Assembly (NCBI RefSeq): GCF_029278605.1
Contig: NZ_CP119572.1
Location: forward strand, 930,001 to 994,000
Source: Cupriavidus sp. WKF15
GTDB taxonomy: Bacteria > Pseudomonadota > Gammaproteobacteria > Burkholderiales > Burkholderiaceae
DNA: 64,000 nucleotides
Direction of reading: 5' to 3'
Within the stretch, counting starts at the first letter, position 1; each line of letters opens with the position of its first letter. A model generated the notes under the pieces. The model was not told the origin of the DNA. It was given only the letters and a program-made list of their open reading frames with translations, and searched no databases. Positions 38,708 through 49,981 of the stretch are shown here, piece by piece. The position numbers and the translations under genes were made by a program.

Positions 38708-39072
38708 GACTTGATCCCCTTTTTCGAATGGGTGACAGCGGTCTCGCCTTGCGTTTGCTCGACAAAGGCCACCAGCCTGTCGAGATTGCCTTCCCAAAGC
38801 CGGCGATAGGTCTCCAGCCAGCCGTGCGCATCGCGCATGGCGCCAGGGCGCAAATGGCAGATGCGCCAGCGTGCGTCGATCTCCCGCTCGATCAGTCCCG
38901 CCTCCGCCAGCACACGCAGATGCCGGGAGATGGCCGGACCGGAGATATCGAACGGGCGCGCCAGTTCGCTGACCGGGGCGTCGCCCTCGGACAGCCGCGC
39001 CAGGATCGCGCGGCGCGTCGGGTCGGCCAGGGCGGCAAAGATGATGGAGAGCGGGTCGCTGGTGTTCGGCAT
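38704..39072 (-). CDS. ArsR family transcriptional regulator
   Basis: Winged-helix repressor of 122 residues (MPNTSDPLSIIFAALADPTRRAILARLSEGDAPVSELARPFDISGPAISRHLRVL...). It lacks the CxC metal motif, so it belongs to the non-metal branch usually paired with AHSA1 genes. The ATG at 39072 lies only six bases after a -10 element, predicting a leaderless mRNA. Its stop overlaps the start of the AHSA1-GST fusion, making a two-gene autoregulated operon. Confidence 0.9.
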   Translation of the reverse strand: MPNTSDPLSIIFAALADPTRRAILARLSEGDAPVSELARPFDISGPAISRHLRVLAEAGLIEREIDARWRICHLRPGAMRDAHGWLETYRRLWEGNLDRLVAFVEQTQGETAVTHSKKGIKS

Positions 39073-39077
39073 GTTGT

Positions 39078-39107
39078 CATTTAACGTGTTGGTTAAATGA
39101 ACATCAA
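39078..39107 (-). promoter_or_regulatory. arsR-type promoter with embedded palindromic operator
   Basis: On the minus strand TTGATG (39102-39107), a 17-base spacer and TTAAAT (39079-39084) form a good sigma-70 promoter. The inverted repeat CATTTAAC-N6-GTTAAATG (39078-39099) covers the spacer and -10. Repressor binding would exclude RNA polymerase directly. Confidence 0.7.
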
Positions 39108-39243
39108 GGGCTGTTACAACTCGCATGTGCCATGCCGGTCGTGGCTGCGGGTCTCGGCACTCCTGTACGATGGCGGCACGCCCCACCGCCCCGGCCTCTG
39201 AGCAGACCGGGCCTGTCACTCGCAGTATTGCCGGGGAAGCGCC

Positions 39244-40386
39244 ATGCCGCATTCAGACTGGACCCACGAAGCGATCCACAGGATCGAGGCCGATTTCAAC
39301 CGGTCTTCCGACACCCACTTGATTCCCCTGGACTTGCCCGGCTATCCGGACATCCGCTTCTACTTCAAGGACGAATCCAGCCACCCGACCGGCAGCCTCA
39401 AGCACCGGCTCGCGCGGTCGCTGTTCCTGTATGCGTTGTGCAACGGATGGCTGCATGCCGGCAGCACGGTGGTGGAGGCCTCCAGCGGCTCGACCGCGAT
39501 TTCCGAGGCCTATTTCGCGCGCCTGCTCGGTCTGCCGTTCGTGGCGGTGATCCCGGCCGGCACCTCGCGTGCGAAGGTGGAGGCCATAGAGTTCTACGGC
39601 GGGCGCTGCCACCTGGTCGACAACCCGTCCGAGATCTACGCCGAGTCGCACCGCATTGCGCGGGAATCGGGCGGGCATTTCATGGACCAGTTCACCTACG
39701 CCGAACGCGCGACGGACTGGCGCGCCAACAACAATATCGCCGAGTCCATCTTCAAGCAGATGGCGCAGGAGGTGCATCCGGTGCCGGCGTGGATCGTGGC
39801 GAGCGGCGGCACCGGTGGCACCGTCGCCACGCTGGGGCGCTACGTGGCCTACCGGCGGCACCAGACGCGCATCCTGTGCGCCGATCCGGAGAACTCCGTG
39901 TTCTTCGATTACTTCTGCGGCTGTCTGGCGGGGAAGCCAGATCAGGCGCTGACACTCGAGACGGGCTCGCGCATCGAAGGCATCGGACGCCCGCGCGTGG
40001 AGTGGTCTTTCATTCCGACCTGCATCGACGCCATGCTCAAGGTGCCCGACGCACTGTCGTTTGCCGCCATGCGCTATCTGGCGCAGCGGTTCGGACGCCG
40101 CGTGGGCGGCTCGACCGGCACCAACTTCGTTGGCGTGCTGTACCTCGCGCAGCGCATGCGCGCGGCCGGGCAGGCCGGCGCGATCGTGACCCTGTTGTGC
40201 GACAGCGGCGAACGGTACGCGACGACCTATTATGACGACGACTGGTATCAGGAGCAGCGCATCCACGTGGATGCCGGGGACGTCCTGATCGGCCGCGCCG
40301 TCAATGGCGAACCGGTGCTGACGCCGCAGACCGTGGACGGGCTGGCGGCCGCGGGTGCCGGTATTCCCGGCGGCGCCGGACAATGA
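39244..40386 (+). CDS. PLP-dependent cysteine synthase family protein (Cds1-like)
   Basis: Fold-type II PLP enzyme of 380 residues. The PLP lysine is in [15 protein letters not shown], the substrate loop is [22 protein letters not shown], and the phosphate-binding loop is [14 protein letters not shown]. The sequence resembles L-cysteine desulfhydrase Cds1 more than CysK/CysM, so it may release H2S, pyruvate and ammonia from cysteine. The ATG at 39244 is the natural start; no strong ribosome site is visible. The SpeE-like gene follows. Confidence 0.85.
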   Translation: MPHSDWTHEAIHRIEADFNRSSDTHLIPLDLPGYPDIRFYFKDESSHPTGSLKHRLARSLFLYALCNGWLHAGSTVVEASSGSTAISEAYFARLLGLPFVAVIPAGTSRAKVEAIEFYGGRCHLVDNPSEIYAESHRIARESGGHFMDQFTYAERATDWRANNNIAESIFKQMAQEVHPVPAWIVASGGTGGTVATLGRYVAYRRHQTRILCADPENSVFFDYFCGCLAGKPDQALTLETGSRIEGIGRPRVEWSFIPTCIDAMLKVPDALSFAAMRYLAQRFGRRVGGSTGTNFVGVLYLAQRMRAAGQAGAIVTLLCDSGERYATTYYDDDWYQEQRIHVDAGDVLIGRAVNGEPVLTPQTVDGLAAAGAGIPGGAGQ

Positions 40387-40454
40387 TCGCGCGGGTTTCT
40401 GTCACAATCGCGGCTTTCCTGCGCTGGCTGCTGGCCTGCCCGAACAAGCAAGAC

Positions 40455-41327
40455 ATGACCCTACTGAAACGCAAATCGATCGAGGCCGTCGCCTCGCGCC
40501 GCCCCGCGCGCGGCATCCGTACCCGCGGCGAACGCCCGGCCCGGGAAGAAAAGCGCATGACGCCGCGCTTTGCACCGGTGACTTTTTCCGAGCTGGACGG
40601 CGTCCGCTACCTGCACTTCGGCACCGAGTGGGTACAGGGCGCGATGCGCCTGCGCAAGCCCGATGCCATCGAACTCGAATACGCCCAGCAGATGATGGCC
40701 TGGCTGCTGTTCCTGTCGCCGTCGGCGCCGGACTTCCACGTGGTGCAGCTCGGGCTGGGCGCGGCGGCGCTGACCAAGTTCAGCCACCGGCACTTCGCGC
40801 GGGCCCGCGTGACCGCGGTGGAGCTGAATCCGGCGGTCATCATTGCCGGCCGCAGCATGTTCGGCCTGCGCGAGGACGACGCGCGCCTCAGCGTGCGCGA
40901 GCAGGATGCCTGGGACTATGTGATGGACGCCACCAGCACGGACTCGGTCGACGCATTGCAGGTGGACCTGTACGACGCCACGGCGCGCGGCCCGGTGCTT
41001 GACACCACCGCCTTCTACCGCGCCTGCCGCCGTACCCTGAAGTCGCCGGGCGTGATGACCATCAACCTGTTCGGCGACCACGACAGCTTCCCGAAGAACA
41101 TCGAACGCATCTGCGATGCCTTCGACAACCGCGTGCTGGTGTTCCCGGAAGTCCATGACGGCAACGTCATCGCGCTGGCCTTCAACGGGCCGGCGATCGA
41201 CGTGTCGTGGGAAACGCTGGAAGCCCGCGCCGACGTGGTGGAAAAAGGCACCGGGCTGCCCGCGCGCGACTGGGTGAACAAGCTGCGCGCTGCCAATGCG
41301 CGCCAGGAAGAGAGGCTGGTGATCTGA
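40455..41327 (+). CDS. Spermidine synthase-like (SpeE-fold) protein
   Basis: Rossmann-fold protein of about 290 residues. FHVVQLGLGAAALTKFSHRHFARARVTAVELNP is the nucleoside-binding core, and VDLYDATARGPVLDTTAFYRACRRTL replaces the SpeE DxxDPxGP loop. The missing polyamine-binding residues argue for a SpeE-like methyltransferase or uncharacterised function. The start is uncertain: ATG 40455 is used, with a CACAAT -10 candidate at 40403-40408. ATG 40383 overlaps the upstream stop as ATGA, and ATG 40557 has GGGAAG nearby. Confidence 0.78.
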   Translation: MTLLKRKSIEAVASRRPARGIRTRGERPAREEKRMTPRFAPVTFSELDGVRYLHFGTEWVQGAMRLRKPDAIELEYAQQMMAWLLFLSPSAPDFHVVQLGLGAAALTKFSHRHFARARVTAVELNPAVIIAGRSMFGLREDDARLSVREQDAWDYVMDATSTDSVDALQVDLYDATARGPVLDTTAFYRACRRTLKSPGVMTINLFGDHDSFPKNIERICDAFDNRVLVFPEVHDGNVIALAFNGPAIDVSWETLEARADVVEKGTGLPARDWVNKLRAANARQEERLVI

Positions 41328-41336
41328 GGTACTGGC

Positions 41337-41367
41337 CTGATGCCCGGCGCACGGCTCCGGGCATCAG
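41337..41367. terminator. Convergent-gene hairpin
   Basis: CTGATGCCCGG (41337-41347) and its perfect complement CCGGGCATCAG (41357-41367) form an 11-bp stem between two convergent genes. There is no T-run, so it is a 3'-end hairpin rather than a classical terminator. Confidence 0.6.
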
Positions 41368-41374
41368 CGGGCCG

Positions 41375-42991
41375 TCACTCCTTGTGGAAGAACTGCGCGA
41401 GCGACCACTCGTCGGTGCGCGCTTCGTACTTCAGGCCCTTCTTCATCGCCCACATGGCCAGCTGGCTGTGCGACGGAATGATCGCATGGTCGTCCAGCGC
41501 GAATTTCGCGGCGGCCTTTGCGTTCTCCTCGCGTGCCTTGTCGCTGCTCACCGTGGTGAGCGACTTTTCGATCAGCTTGTCCAGCTGCGGGTTGCTGTAC
41601 TTGCCCCAGTTCCAGGTGCCGTAACCGGTCTTGGCGTCGGGCGTGCCGGTGATCGAGCGCAGCGCCACGTCGGCGGCGGCGGAGCCCCAGCCAAGCATCT
41701 CGAACGAGAAATCGCCCTGGCGCGCGCGTGTGAAGTACACGGCCACGGGCATGGTTTCCACCTTGGTCTGGATGCCCACGCGCGTCAGCATGCTGGCCGT
41801 GGCCTGCGCGACGGCGGCATCGTTCAGGTAGCGGTTGTTGGTCGCATGCAGCATCAGCCCGAAGCCGTTCGGATAGCCGGCGGCGGCCAGCAGCTTCTTC
41901 GCGCCTTCCGGGTCGTAGGGCTCGGGTTTGGTCCCTGGGTGCCCGAAGATCTGTGGCGACACCAGTGACGATGCCGGCACCGCCAGGCCCTCCATGATGC
42001 GGCTGACGATGGCGTCGCGGTTGATCGCCCTGGAGATCGCGGCGCGCACGCGCGCATCCTTGAACGGATTCTTGCCCAGCGGCTTGCCGGCCTTGTCGGT
42101 GACGTACGGCGGATTGTCGCGCGACTGGTCCATCTGCCAGAAGATCGTGCGCCATGACACGGTCTGCTCGATGCGGAACTTCGGGTTCTGCTTGAGCTTG
42201 GCCACGTCGGCGGCGGGCACGCTTTCGATGACGTCCACATCGCCGGCCAGCAGGGCGGCGGAGCGTGCGCCGTTGTCGGTGATGATGCGGAAGACCGCGC
42301 GGTCCCATTCCGGCTTGGGGCCCCAGTAGTCGGGATTGCGCGCCATGACGATCTCCTGGCCGCGCGCGAAGCGCACGAACCTGAACGGCCCGGTGCCGAT
42401 CATCGCCTTGCCCGAATCGAACTCGGCCTGCGTGAGCGTGGCGGCCACCTTCTTCGGCATGATCGGCACGCTGTTCAGGTCATTGGCCAGGTTGGCATAG
42501 TTCGGCACGTTCATGGTCAGGCGCACCGTGAGGGCGTCGGGCGTGTCGATGCGTGCGATCGGCTTGGTGTAGCTCGTGAACGAGCCAGGGCTGTTGTCCA
42601 GCTTCTCGGGCCGCTCCAGCGAGGCCTTGACGTCTACGCTTGTGAACGGCGCACCGTCATGCCATTTCACATTGGGGCGCAGCTTGATTTCCCAGGTGGT
42701 CGGATTGAGCGGTTTCCAGGACAGCGCGAGCCCCGGAATGTAGCGTGCGTTCTTGTCCATGAACACCAGCGACTCGAAGATATGCAGCGCAATCGCGTTG
42801 TTCGGGCCGGCGTTGTTCCATTGCGGGTCCATGGATGTGACGTCGGCCGCCAGGCCTATGCGCAAGTCTTCGGCGCTCGCGTTGCCGGTGGGCGACAACG
42901 CGAAGACCGCGCCACACCATAGCGCGGCGCCTGCGGTGCGCAACGCGGCGCGCGTGGAGCGGGTGGTAGTGGAAGGATGGCGGAAAGGCAT
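41375..42991 (-). CDS. ABC transporter substrate-binding protein, family 5 (dipeptide/oligopeptide type)
   Basis: Periplasmic DppA/OppA-fold protein of 538 residues with a Sec signal peptide (STRAALRTAGAALWCGAVFALSPTGNASA before EDLRIGL). Family motifs: DVTSMDPQWNNAGPNNAIALHIFESLV, ALSWKPLNPTTWEIKLRPNVKWHDGAPFTSVDV, MIGTGPFRFVRFARGQEIVMARNPDYWG. It binds peptides, opines or similar solutes. No permease or ATPase gene is adjacent. It converges with the SpeE-like gene across a hairpin. Confidence 0.92.
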   Translation of the reverse strand: MPFRHPSTTTRSTRAALRTAGAALWCGAVFALSPTGNASAEDLRIGLAADVTSMDPQWNNAGPNNAIALHIFESLVFMDKNARYIPGLALSWKPLNPTTWEIKLRPNVKWHDGAPFTSVDVKASLERPEKLDNSPGSFTSYTKPIARIDTPDALTVRLTMNVPNYANLANDLNSVPIMPKKVAATLTQAEFDSGKAMIGTGPFRFVRFARGQEIVMARNPDYWGPKPEWDRAVFRIITDNGARSAALLAGDVDVIESVPAADVAKLKQNPKFRIEQTVSWRTIFWQMDQSRDNPPYVTDKAGKPLGKNPFKDARVRAAISRAINRDAIVSRIMEGLAVPASSLVSPQIFGHPGTKPEPYDPEGAKKLLAAAGYPNGFGLMLHATNNRYLNDAAVAQATASMLTRVGIQTKVETMPVAVYFTRARQGDFSFEMLGWGSAAADVALRSITGTPDAKTGYGTWNWGKYSNPQLDKLIEKSLTTVSSDKAREENAKAAAKFALDDHAIIPSHSQLAMWAMKKGLKYEARTDEWSLAQFFHKE

Positions 42992-43153
42992 GGCGCTAGG
43001 CTCCTCATGCTGGCCCGGGCGACCGCGGGCGAGGAGGGCGCGCGGTCATGGGCCGTTGTCAGGCACGTTATCAGGCAATTTGCCCGCATTGTGCAGGCAA
43101 AACGACATCCATGCAGGCTTTCCGGGCAGGCGTGTGTGACCGGCACCGTTAAA

Positions 43154-43831
43154 ATGACTGCCATGTTTGCCAATTCCCCCACCATTGTTTCGGCACAGTC
43201 CGATGTACACGAACACCTCGCGGCACGCGTGGCGCGCCATCTTGCCGAGCCGTTTCGCAAGCCGATCGGCGAGGTGAGCCGGCGCGCGCTGGACCAGGCG
43301 CTGGCGCGCTGGCGGCAGGCCGGCGACGTGCCGCTGATCCTCGACGCCGGCTGCGGCGTGGGCGAAAGCACGCTCCGGCTCGCCACGGCATTTCCGGATC
43401 ATTTCGTGATTGGCGTGGACCAGTCGGAGAAGCGCCTGGGCGCGGGCAAGGACTGGTGGGGCGATGCCCCCATGCCCGGCAACTTTTGCTGGGCGCGCGC
43501 CGACCTTGTCGACGTGTGGCGCCTGCTGCAGGATGATCGCGTGCCCGTGGCGCGACACTATGTGCTCTATCCGAACCCCTGGCCGAAGATCGGGCACCTC
43601 GGGCGGCGCTGGCAAGGGCATGCCGTGTTCCCCGCGCTGGCAGCCTGTGGCGATTATCTGGAGTGCCGCAGCAACTGGAAGGTCTACATCGACGAGTTCG
43701 TGACGGCCCTGGGCATGGTCGGTCGTTCGTCAGTGACCGAGGCGTGGCAGCCCGAAACAGCGATGACGCCGTTCGAGCGCAAGTACGGGGCGTCGGGCCA
43801 CAGCCTGTGGCGCTGCGTGACGCAGCGCTAG
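43154..43831 (+). CDS. TrmB-like tRNA (guanine-N7)-methyltransferase family protein
   Basis: Class I SAM methyltransferase of 225 residues. The SAM motif is ILDAGCGVGESTLRLATAFPDHFVIGVDQSEKRL. YPNPWPKIGHLGRRWQGHAVFP corresponds to the FPDPWPKxRHxKRR catalytic/tRNA-binding motif of TrmB but is diverged. The usual N-terminal R/K-rich tRNA-binding segment is absent. It may therefore be a paralogue with altered substrate rather than the housekeeping m7G46 enzyme. The ATG at 43154 is preferred; ATG 43163 also fits. Confidence 0.78.
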   Translation: MTAMFANSPTIVSAQSDVHEHLAARVARHLAEPFRKPIGEVSRRALDQALARWRQAGDVPLILDAGCGVGESTLRLATAFPDHFVIGVDQSEKRLGAGKDWWGDAPMPGNFCWARADLVDVWRLLQDDRVPVARHYVLYPNPWPKIGHLGRRWQGHAVFPALAACGDYLECRSNWKVYIDEFVTALGMVGRSSVTEAWQPETAMTPFERKYGASGHSLWRCVTQR

Positions 43832-43841
43832 CCACAAAGCA

Positions 43842-43866
43842 CAACGGCCCGCAGTGCGGGCCGTTG
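43842..43866. terminator. 3'-end hairpin of the trmB-like gene
   Basis: CAACGGCCCGC (43842-43852) pairs perfectly with GCGGGCCGTTG (43856-43866) around a 3-base loop, starting 11 bases after the stop. The following GCGTTGATGG has no real T-run. Confidence 0.7.
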
Positions 43867-43879
43867 CGTTGATGGAAGC

Positions 43880-44115
43880 GAGGCGCCTTGGCCCCGTTAC
43901 TATCTTCGTGTCCCGATGATCGGGGCTTTGGCCAGCCAGGCCCGGCATGATTCTCGCCCCCAGTCGCCCATGATCCGGGGGGTGTTGTCACCGGGCCTGG
44001 TGGGTGGCTGGTGATCGCTAATAGGGGCTCGGCTGGAACATCTGGAGGCCGTCCGTAACGTGGATGCCGAGACTTGCCACCGTTGTTGCAGGCCAAACCG
44101 CTCAATCTGCAAAAC
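43880..44115 (+). ncRNA. Candidate bridge RNA region of the IS110 element
   Basis: Non-coding DNA upstream of the transposase in IS110-group elements encodes the bridge RNA that pairs with target and donor DNA (established for IS621 and relatives). Here the stretch contains hairpin-forming segments such as CCCGATGATCGGGG near 43914-43927. Its exact ends, and whether it is expressed, are not shown by the sequence. This is placement by analogy only. Confidence 0.3.
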
Positions 44116-44120
44116 CTTCG

Positions 44121-45326
44121 ATGCAAGACAACCAACAACATAGCTCCGTCGATGTATTCGTCGGCGTCGATGTCGGCAAAGGCCACCATCATGCCGTCGC
44201 TCTCGATCGGAACGGAAAGCGCCTGTACAACAAAGCGCTGCCCAACGATGAGGCCAAACTGCGCGCGCTCATCGCCGAACTCAAGGCACACGGCCAACTT
44301 CTGTTCATCGTCGATCAGCCCGCCACCATCGGCGCGCTGCCTGTGGCAGTCGCCCGTGATGAAGGTGTCCTGGTCGCCTATCTGCCGGGTCTGGCCATGC
44401 GCCGCATCGCCGATCTGCATGCAGGTGAAGCCAAGACTGACGCCCGCGATGCCGCCATCATTGCAGAAGCCGCCCGCTCAATGCCGCATACGCTGCGCTC
44501 GCTTAGACTGGCGGACGAGCAACTTGCCGAACTCACCATGCTGTGCGGCTTCGATGACGATCTCGCCGCGCAGATCACGCAGACTAGCAACCGCATTCGC
44601 GGACTGCTCACCCAGATCCATCCCGCTCTGGAGCGGGTTCTGGGGCCGCGCCTCGATCATCCAGCCGTGCTTGACCTGCTTGAGCGATATCCGTCGCCCG
44701 CCGAACTTGCAGCCGCCAGCGAGAAGACGCTCGCTAACCGCCTCACCAAACTCGCACCCCGCATGGGCAAAAGCCTCGCGGCCGAAATCGTTCAGGCGCT
44801 CAGCGAGCAGGCGGTAATCGTACCTGGCACTCAGGCAGCAACGATCGTCATGCCGCGTCTGGCACAGCAGCTCGCTGCCTTACGCAAGCAACGCGACGAG
44901 GTTGCCAGCGAAGTTGAACGCCTGGTGCATGCGAACCCTCTTTGGCCAGTCCTGACCAGCATGCCGGGAGTCGGCGTCAGGACCGCCGCCAGACTCCTCA
45001 CTGAAGTCGCCCACAAAGTCTTCGCTTCGGCCGCGCATCTTGCCGCCTACGCTGGCCTGGCGCCAGTAACTCGACGCTCCGGCTCATCCATCCGTGGCGA
45101 GCACCCGTCCAGGCGGGGCAACAAGGTCCTTAAGAGAGCACTCTTCCTCTCTGCCTTTGCCGCCTTGCGGGACCCTGTCTCACGGGACTACTACGCCCGC
45201 AAGGTCCAACAGGGCAAGCGCCACAACCAAGCGCTCATTGCTCTTGCCAGACGTCGCTGCGACGTGCTGTTCGCCATGCTGCGTGACGGCACCTTCTATC
45301 AACCGAAATCCGCCCCTAATGCTTGA
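44121..45326 (+). CDS. IS110 family transposase (DEDD, bridge-RNA-guided recombinase type)
   Basis: Transposase of 401 residues. The RuvC-like N-terminal domain starts DVFVGVDVGKGHHHAVALDRNGKRL (first Asp) with FIVDQPAT and KTDARDAAIIAEAAR further along. The C-terminal Tnp20-like domain has SMPGVGVRTAARLLTEV and AAYAGLAPVTRRSGSS, where the conserved serine is expected to attack DNA. Full length, no frameshift, so probably active. The ATG at 44121 gives MQDNQQHSS; 19 codons upstream are open but lie in the non-coding left end. Confidence 0.93.
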   Translation: MQDNQQHSSVDVFVGVDVGKGHHHAVALDRNGKRLYNKALPNDEAKLRALIAELKAHGQLLFIVDQPATIGALPVAVARDEGVLVAYLPGLAMRRIADLHAGEAKTDARDAAIIAEAARSMPHTLRSLRLADEQLAELTMLCGFDDDLAAQITQTSNRIRGLLTQIHPALERVLGPRLDHPAVLDLLERYPSPAELAAASEKTLANRLTKLAPRMGKSLAAEIVQALSEQAVIVPGTQAATIVMPRLAQQLAALRKQRDEVASEVERLVHANPLWPVLTSMPGVGVRTAARLLTEVAHKVFASAAHLAAYAGLAPVTRRSGSSIRGEHPSRRGNKVLKRALFLSAFAALRDPVSRDYYARKVQQGKRHNQALIALARRRCDVLFAMLRDGTFYQPKSAPNA

Positions 45327-45353
45327 CGAACCACATAGGGGCACCCCCCCTCG

Positions 45354-46556
45354 TTAGTGGAACAGCGGCTGCTGCGTCGGTGCATCCTCAGGCAGCTCGG
45401 CGTGGACGATCTCGCCGTTGCGATCAGCGTAGAGCGGCGTGCCGCAGTCTTCGCAGTATTCCGGATCGAACAGCGCGGCGTGGCGGAAGATGTCCTCGAC
45501 GCCGGCATTGCGCAGCTCCTCGCAGATCTGCTCGAGAGGGTTGCCCTTTTCGTCGGCATCCACTTCGCCGGCTTCGCGGCCATAGACCGGCCAGACGATC
45601 CCGTAGATCACATCCTTTTCGCCGCGCATGGTGAAGCCGACACGGTACTCTTCCACCACTTCCTCGCCGAACGCCGCCACCACCGCCGCGAGTTGGCCGG
45701 CGGGAACGTCCAGCGTGCCGCTCAGGTAATTCACGGCCGCGCGCACGGTCAGCGGGCGGATGCTCTTGTCGGATTCGCGGCAGGACAGGAAGAACGCGTC
45801 CGGCAGCAGCAGCTCGAATTCGCAGCCCGGCAGCAGCAGGGCCACCGTGGCCTGCACCTGGCTGCGCCACTGTTCGAGGCAGGTCGAGCGCTCGGCATGG
45901 TGCTCCTTGGCATCCTCCTGCCAGCGGAACAGCGCCTGCTCGTGCGGTGCGACCACCACGGCCAGCAGGTAGCGCGGATCGGCCAGGATCGGCGCCGTTT
46001 CCGGCAGGTCGCGCAGGTCCACCTTGGGTACGGCAGCGCTCAGCGCGGCGGCCGCGAGCTTTTGCGTCAGCGCGAAGGTGTCGCTGTGCGTGCGCGGCAG
46101 CTGGTCGATGCTGTACAGATACGGCGACAGTGCGACCTTGGTGCCCGTGGCCAGCACGTGCGCCTGCAGGTGCACGGCGAGGGTCTGCGCCAGGTCCGGC
46201 TTCAGCGAGCCGGACGGAATCGCGTAGCGCGTATGCGCGAGGATGGGGGCGGCTACCAGCAGGGCATCATAGCGCACGCCGTCGACTTCCAGCGTGGCCG
46301 ATTCGGCCAGCGTCTCGGCCTGCTCGGCCAGGACGTCGGAGGCGTCAGCATTGTGCTTGAACAGGTGTTCGAGCGCCGCGTCCAGCGCGGTCTGGCTGCC
46401 GTTCTTCAGCAGCCGGCCCAGGCGTTGCGAGAGCCGCCGTTCCCAGTACGCGTCCTCCATGCGGCTGCCCGATGCGTCGAGGGCGAGCGCATCGGCGACC
46501 AGTCGCTCGGCATCGGGCGAAAGACGCGGGGAAGCCTTGGGGCGAAAACCTGCCAT
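45354..46556 (-). CDS. DUF2863 family protein
   Basis: Protein of 400 residues of a family largely restricted to beta-proteobacteria and of unknown function. It begins AGFRPKASPRLSPDAERLVADALALDASGSRMEDAYWERRL and ends in a segment with a CxxC pair (EYCEDCGTPLYADRNGEIVHAELP) that looks like a zinc ribbon half-site. No signal peptide or membrane helix. The IS110 right end abuts its 3' end without disrupting it. Confidence 0.88.
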   Translation of the reverse strand: MAGFRPKASPRLSPDAERLVADALALDASGSRMEDAYWERRLSQRLGRLLKNGSQTALDAALEHLFKHNADASDVLAEQAETLAESATLEVDGVRYDALLVAAPILAHTRYAIPSGSLKPDLAQTLAVHLQAHVLATGTKVALSPYLYSIDQLPRTHSDTFALTQKLAAAALSAAVPKVDLRDLPETAPILADPRYLLAVVVAPHEQALFRWQEDAKEHHAERSTCLEQWRSQVQATVALLLPGCEFELLLPDAFFLSCRESDKSIRPLTVRAAVNYLSGTLDVPAGQLAAVVAAFGEEVVEEYRVGFTMRGEKDVIYGIVWPVYGREAGEVDADEKGNPLEQICEELRNAGVEDIFRHAALFDPEYCEDCGTPLYADRNGEIVHAELPEDAPTQQPLFH

Positions 46557-46659
46557 ATAGAGAAACCATCCGTTTTTTCGTAAAACGGTATTCTACTCGC
46601 TGCGTTGACAGGAATGACGCCAGTCCGGCCCGACTGGCAGACATGTCCTGCCGGCAGCC

Positions 46660-46800
46660 TTATTTTTGCTCGGCGGCAGCCGGAGCGTGGATTTCGGTGC
46701 CGTGCTGCTCGCCGCCCATCGACACCTCGCCGCCGCCCTTGCTGAGCAGGTAGAAGGCGGCGCCGGCGAGGACGACGAACGCGATGATGATCTTGACCAT
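46660..46800 (-). CDS. Small single-pass membrane protein (46 aa)
   Basis: Frame of 46 codons with AGGAG five bases before the ATG at 46800. Residues 2-19 form one helix (VKIIIAFVVLAGAAFYLL), followed by a Gly-rich, polar tail (SKGGGEVSMGGEQHG) ending AAAEQK. No family recognised. It is flanked by DUF2863 and the acnA terminator and has no obvious operon partner. The strong ribosome site and clean membrane anchor make it a credible gene. Confidence 0.6.
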   Translation of the reverse strand: MVKIIIAFVVLAGAAFYLLSKGGGEVSMGGEQHGTEIHAPAAAEQK

Positions 46801-46960
46801 GGTGTCTCCTGGAGGGTGGTCTGGGGGACGATGGCCTGGATGGCTGTCCTCCGGGCGTTGAACGCCGTTCTTGTGAGGACAGTGTGGCAGCGCTGGCTTG
46901 CGTGGAACTTACACGCTGGCAGGCCGAAAAGTGACGGATGTAGCGCGTCTTGCACCAGTG

Positions 46961-47004
46961 AAAACCGCCCGCCATCCCCGGCACGGGGCCGGGGCGTGGC
47001 GGGC
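46961..47004 (-). terminator. Intrinsic terminator of acnA
   Basis: On the minus strand GCCCGCCA (47004-46997) pairs with TGGCGGGC (46974-46967), enclosing a second G/C hairpin and followed by GGTTTT. It begins 24 bases after the acnA stop. Confidence 0.75.
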
Positions 47005-47027
47005 GTTGGCGTCAGTGCGCGGGCTGG

Positions 47028-49733
<2,706 letters not shown>

Positions 49734-49981
49734 TGCCATACTCCAGTCGAGGAATGAATGCGGTGGCATTGACTCGGACCTGACCCCGGCGAGCGCCGTC
49801 ACGGCGATCACCGCGGTCCGATATCGGTTGCGACTGATACTCTAACCTCCGCGAACGCTGCCCGCCAGCGCCTGGCCGGCGAGCGCCGCGTTCGCGCAAT
49901 GACTGCCATGCCGGCAACCATCCCCCGCCGGCATGGCGCCCGGCCCCGGCCCGGATCGGGCAGGGTCGGGAGCCGCCGGAT

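Larger units (their letters stand above)
43870..45350 (+). mobile_element. IS110-family insertion sequence (ends approximate)
   Basis: The element carries one DEDD transposase gene (44121-45326), preceded by about 250 bases of non-coding DNA and followed by a short right end. IS110 elements usually lack terminal inverted repeats, so exact ends cannot be fixed from one copy. ATAGGGGC occurs both before the gene (44021-44028) and after it (45335-45342), possible left and right end or core-related sequences. It lies between the trmB-like hairpin and the DUF2863 gene and interrupts no coding sequence. Confidence 0.75.
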
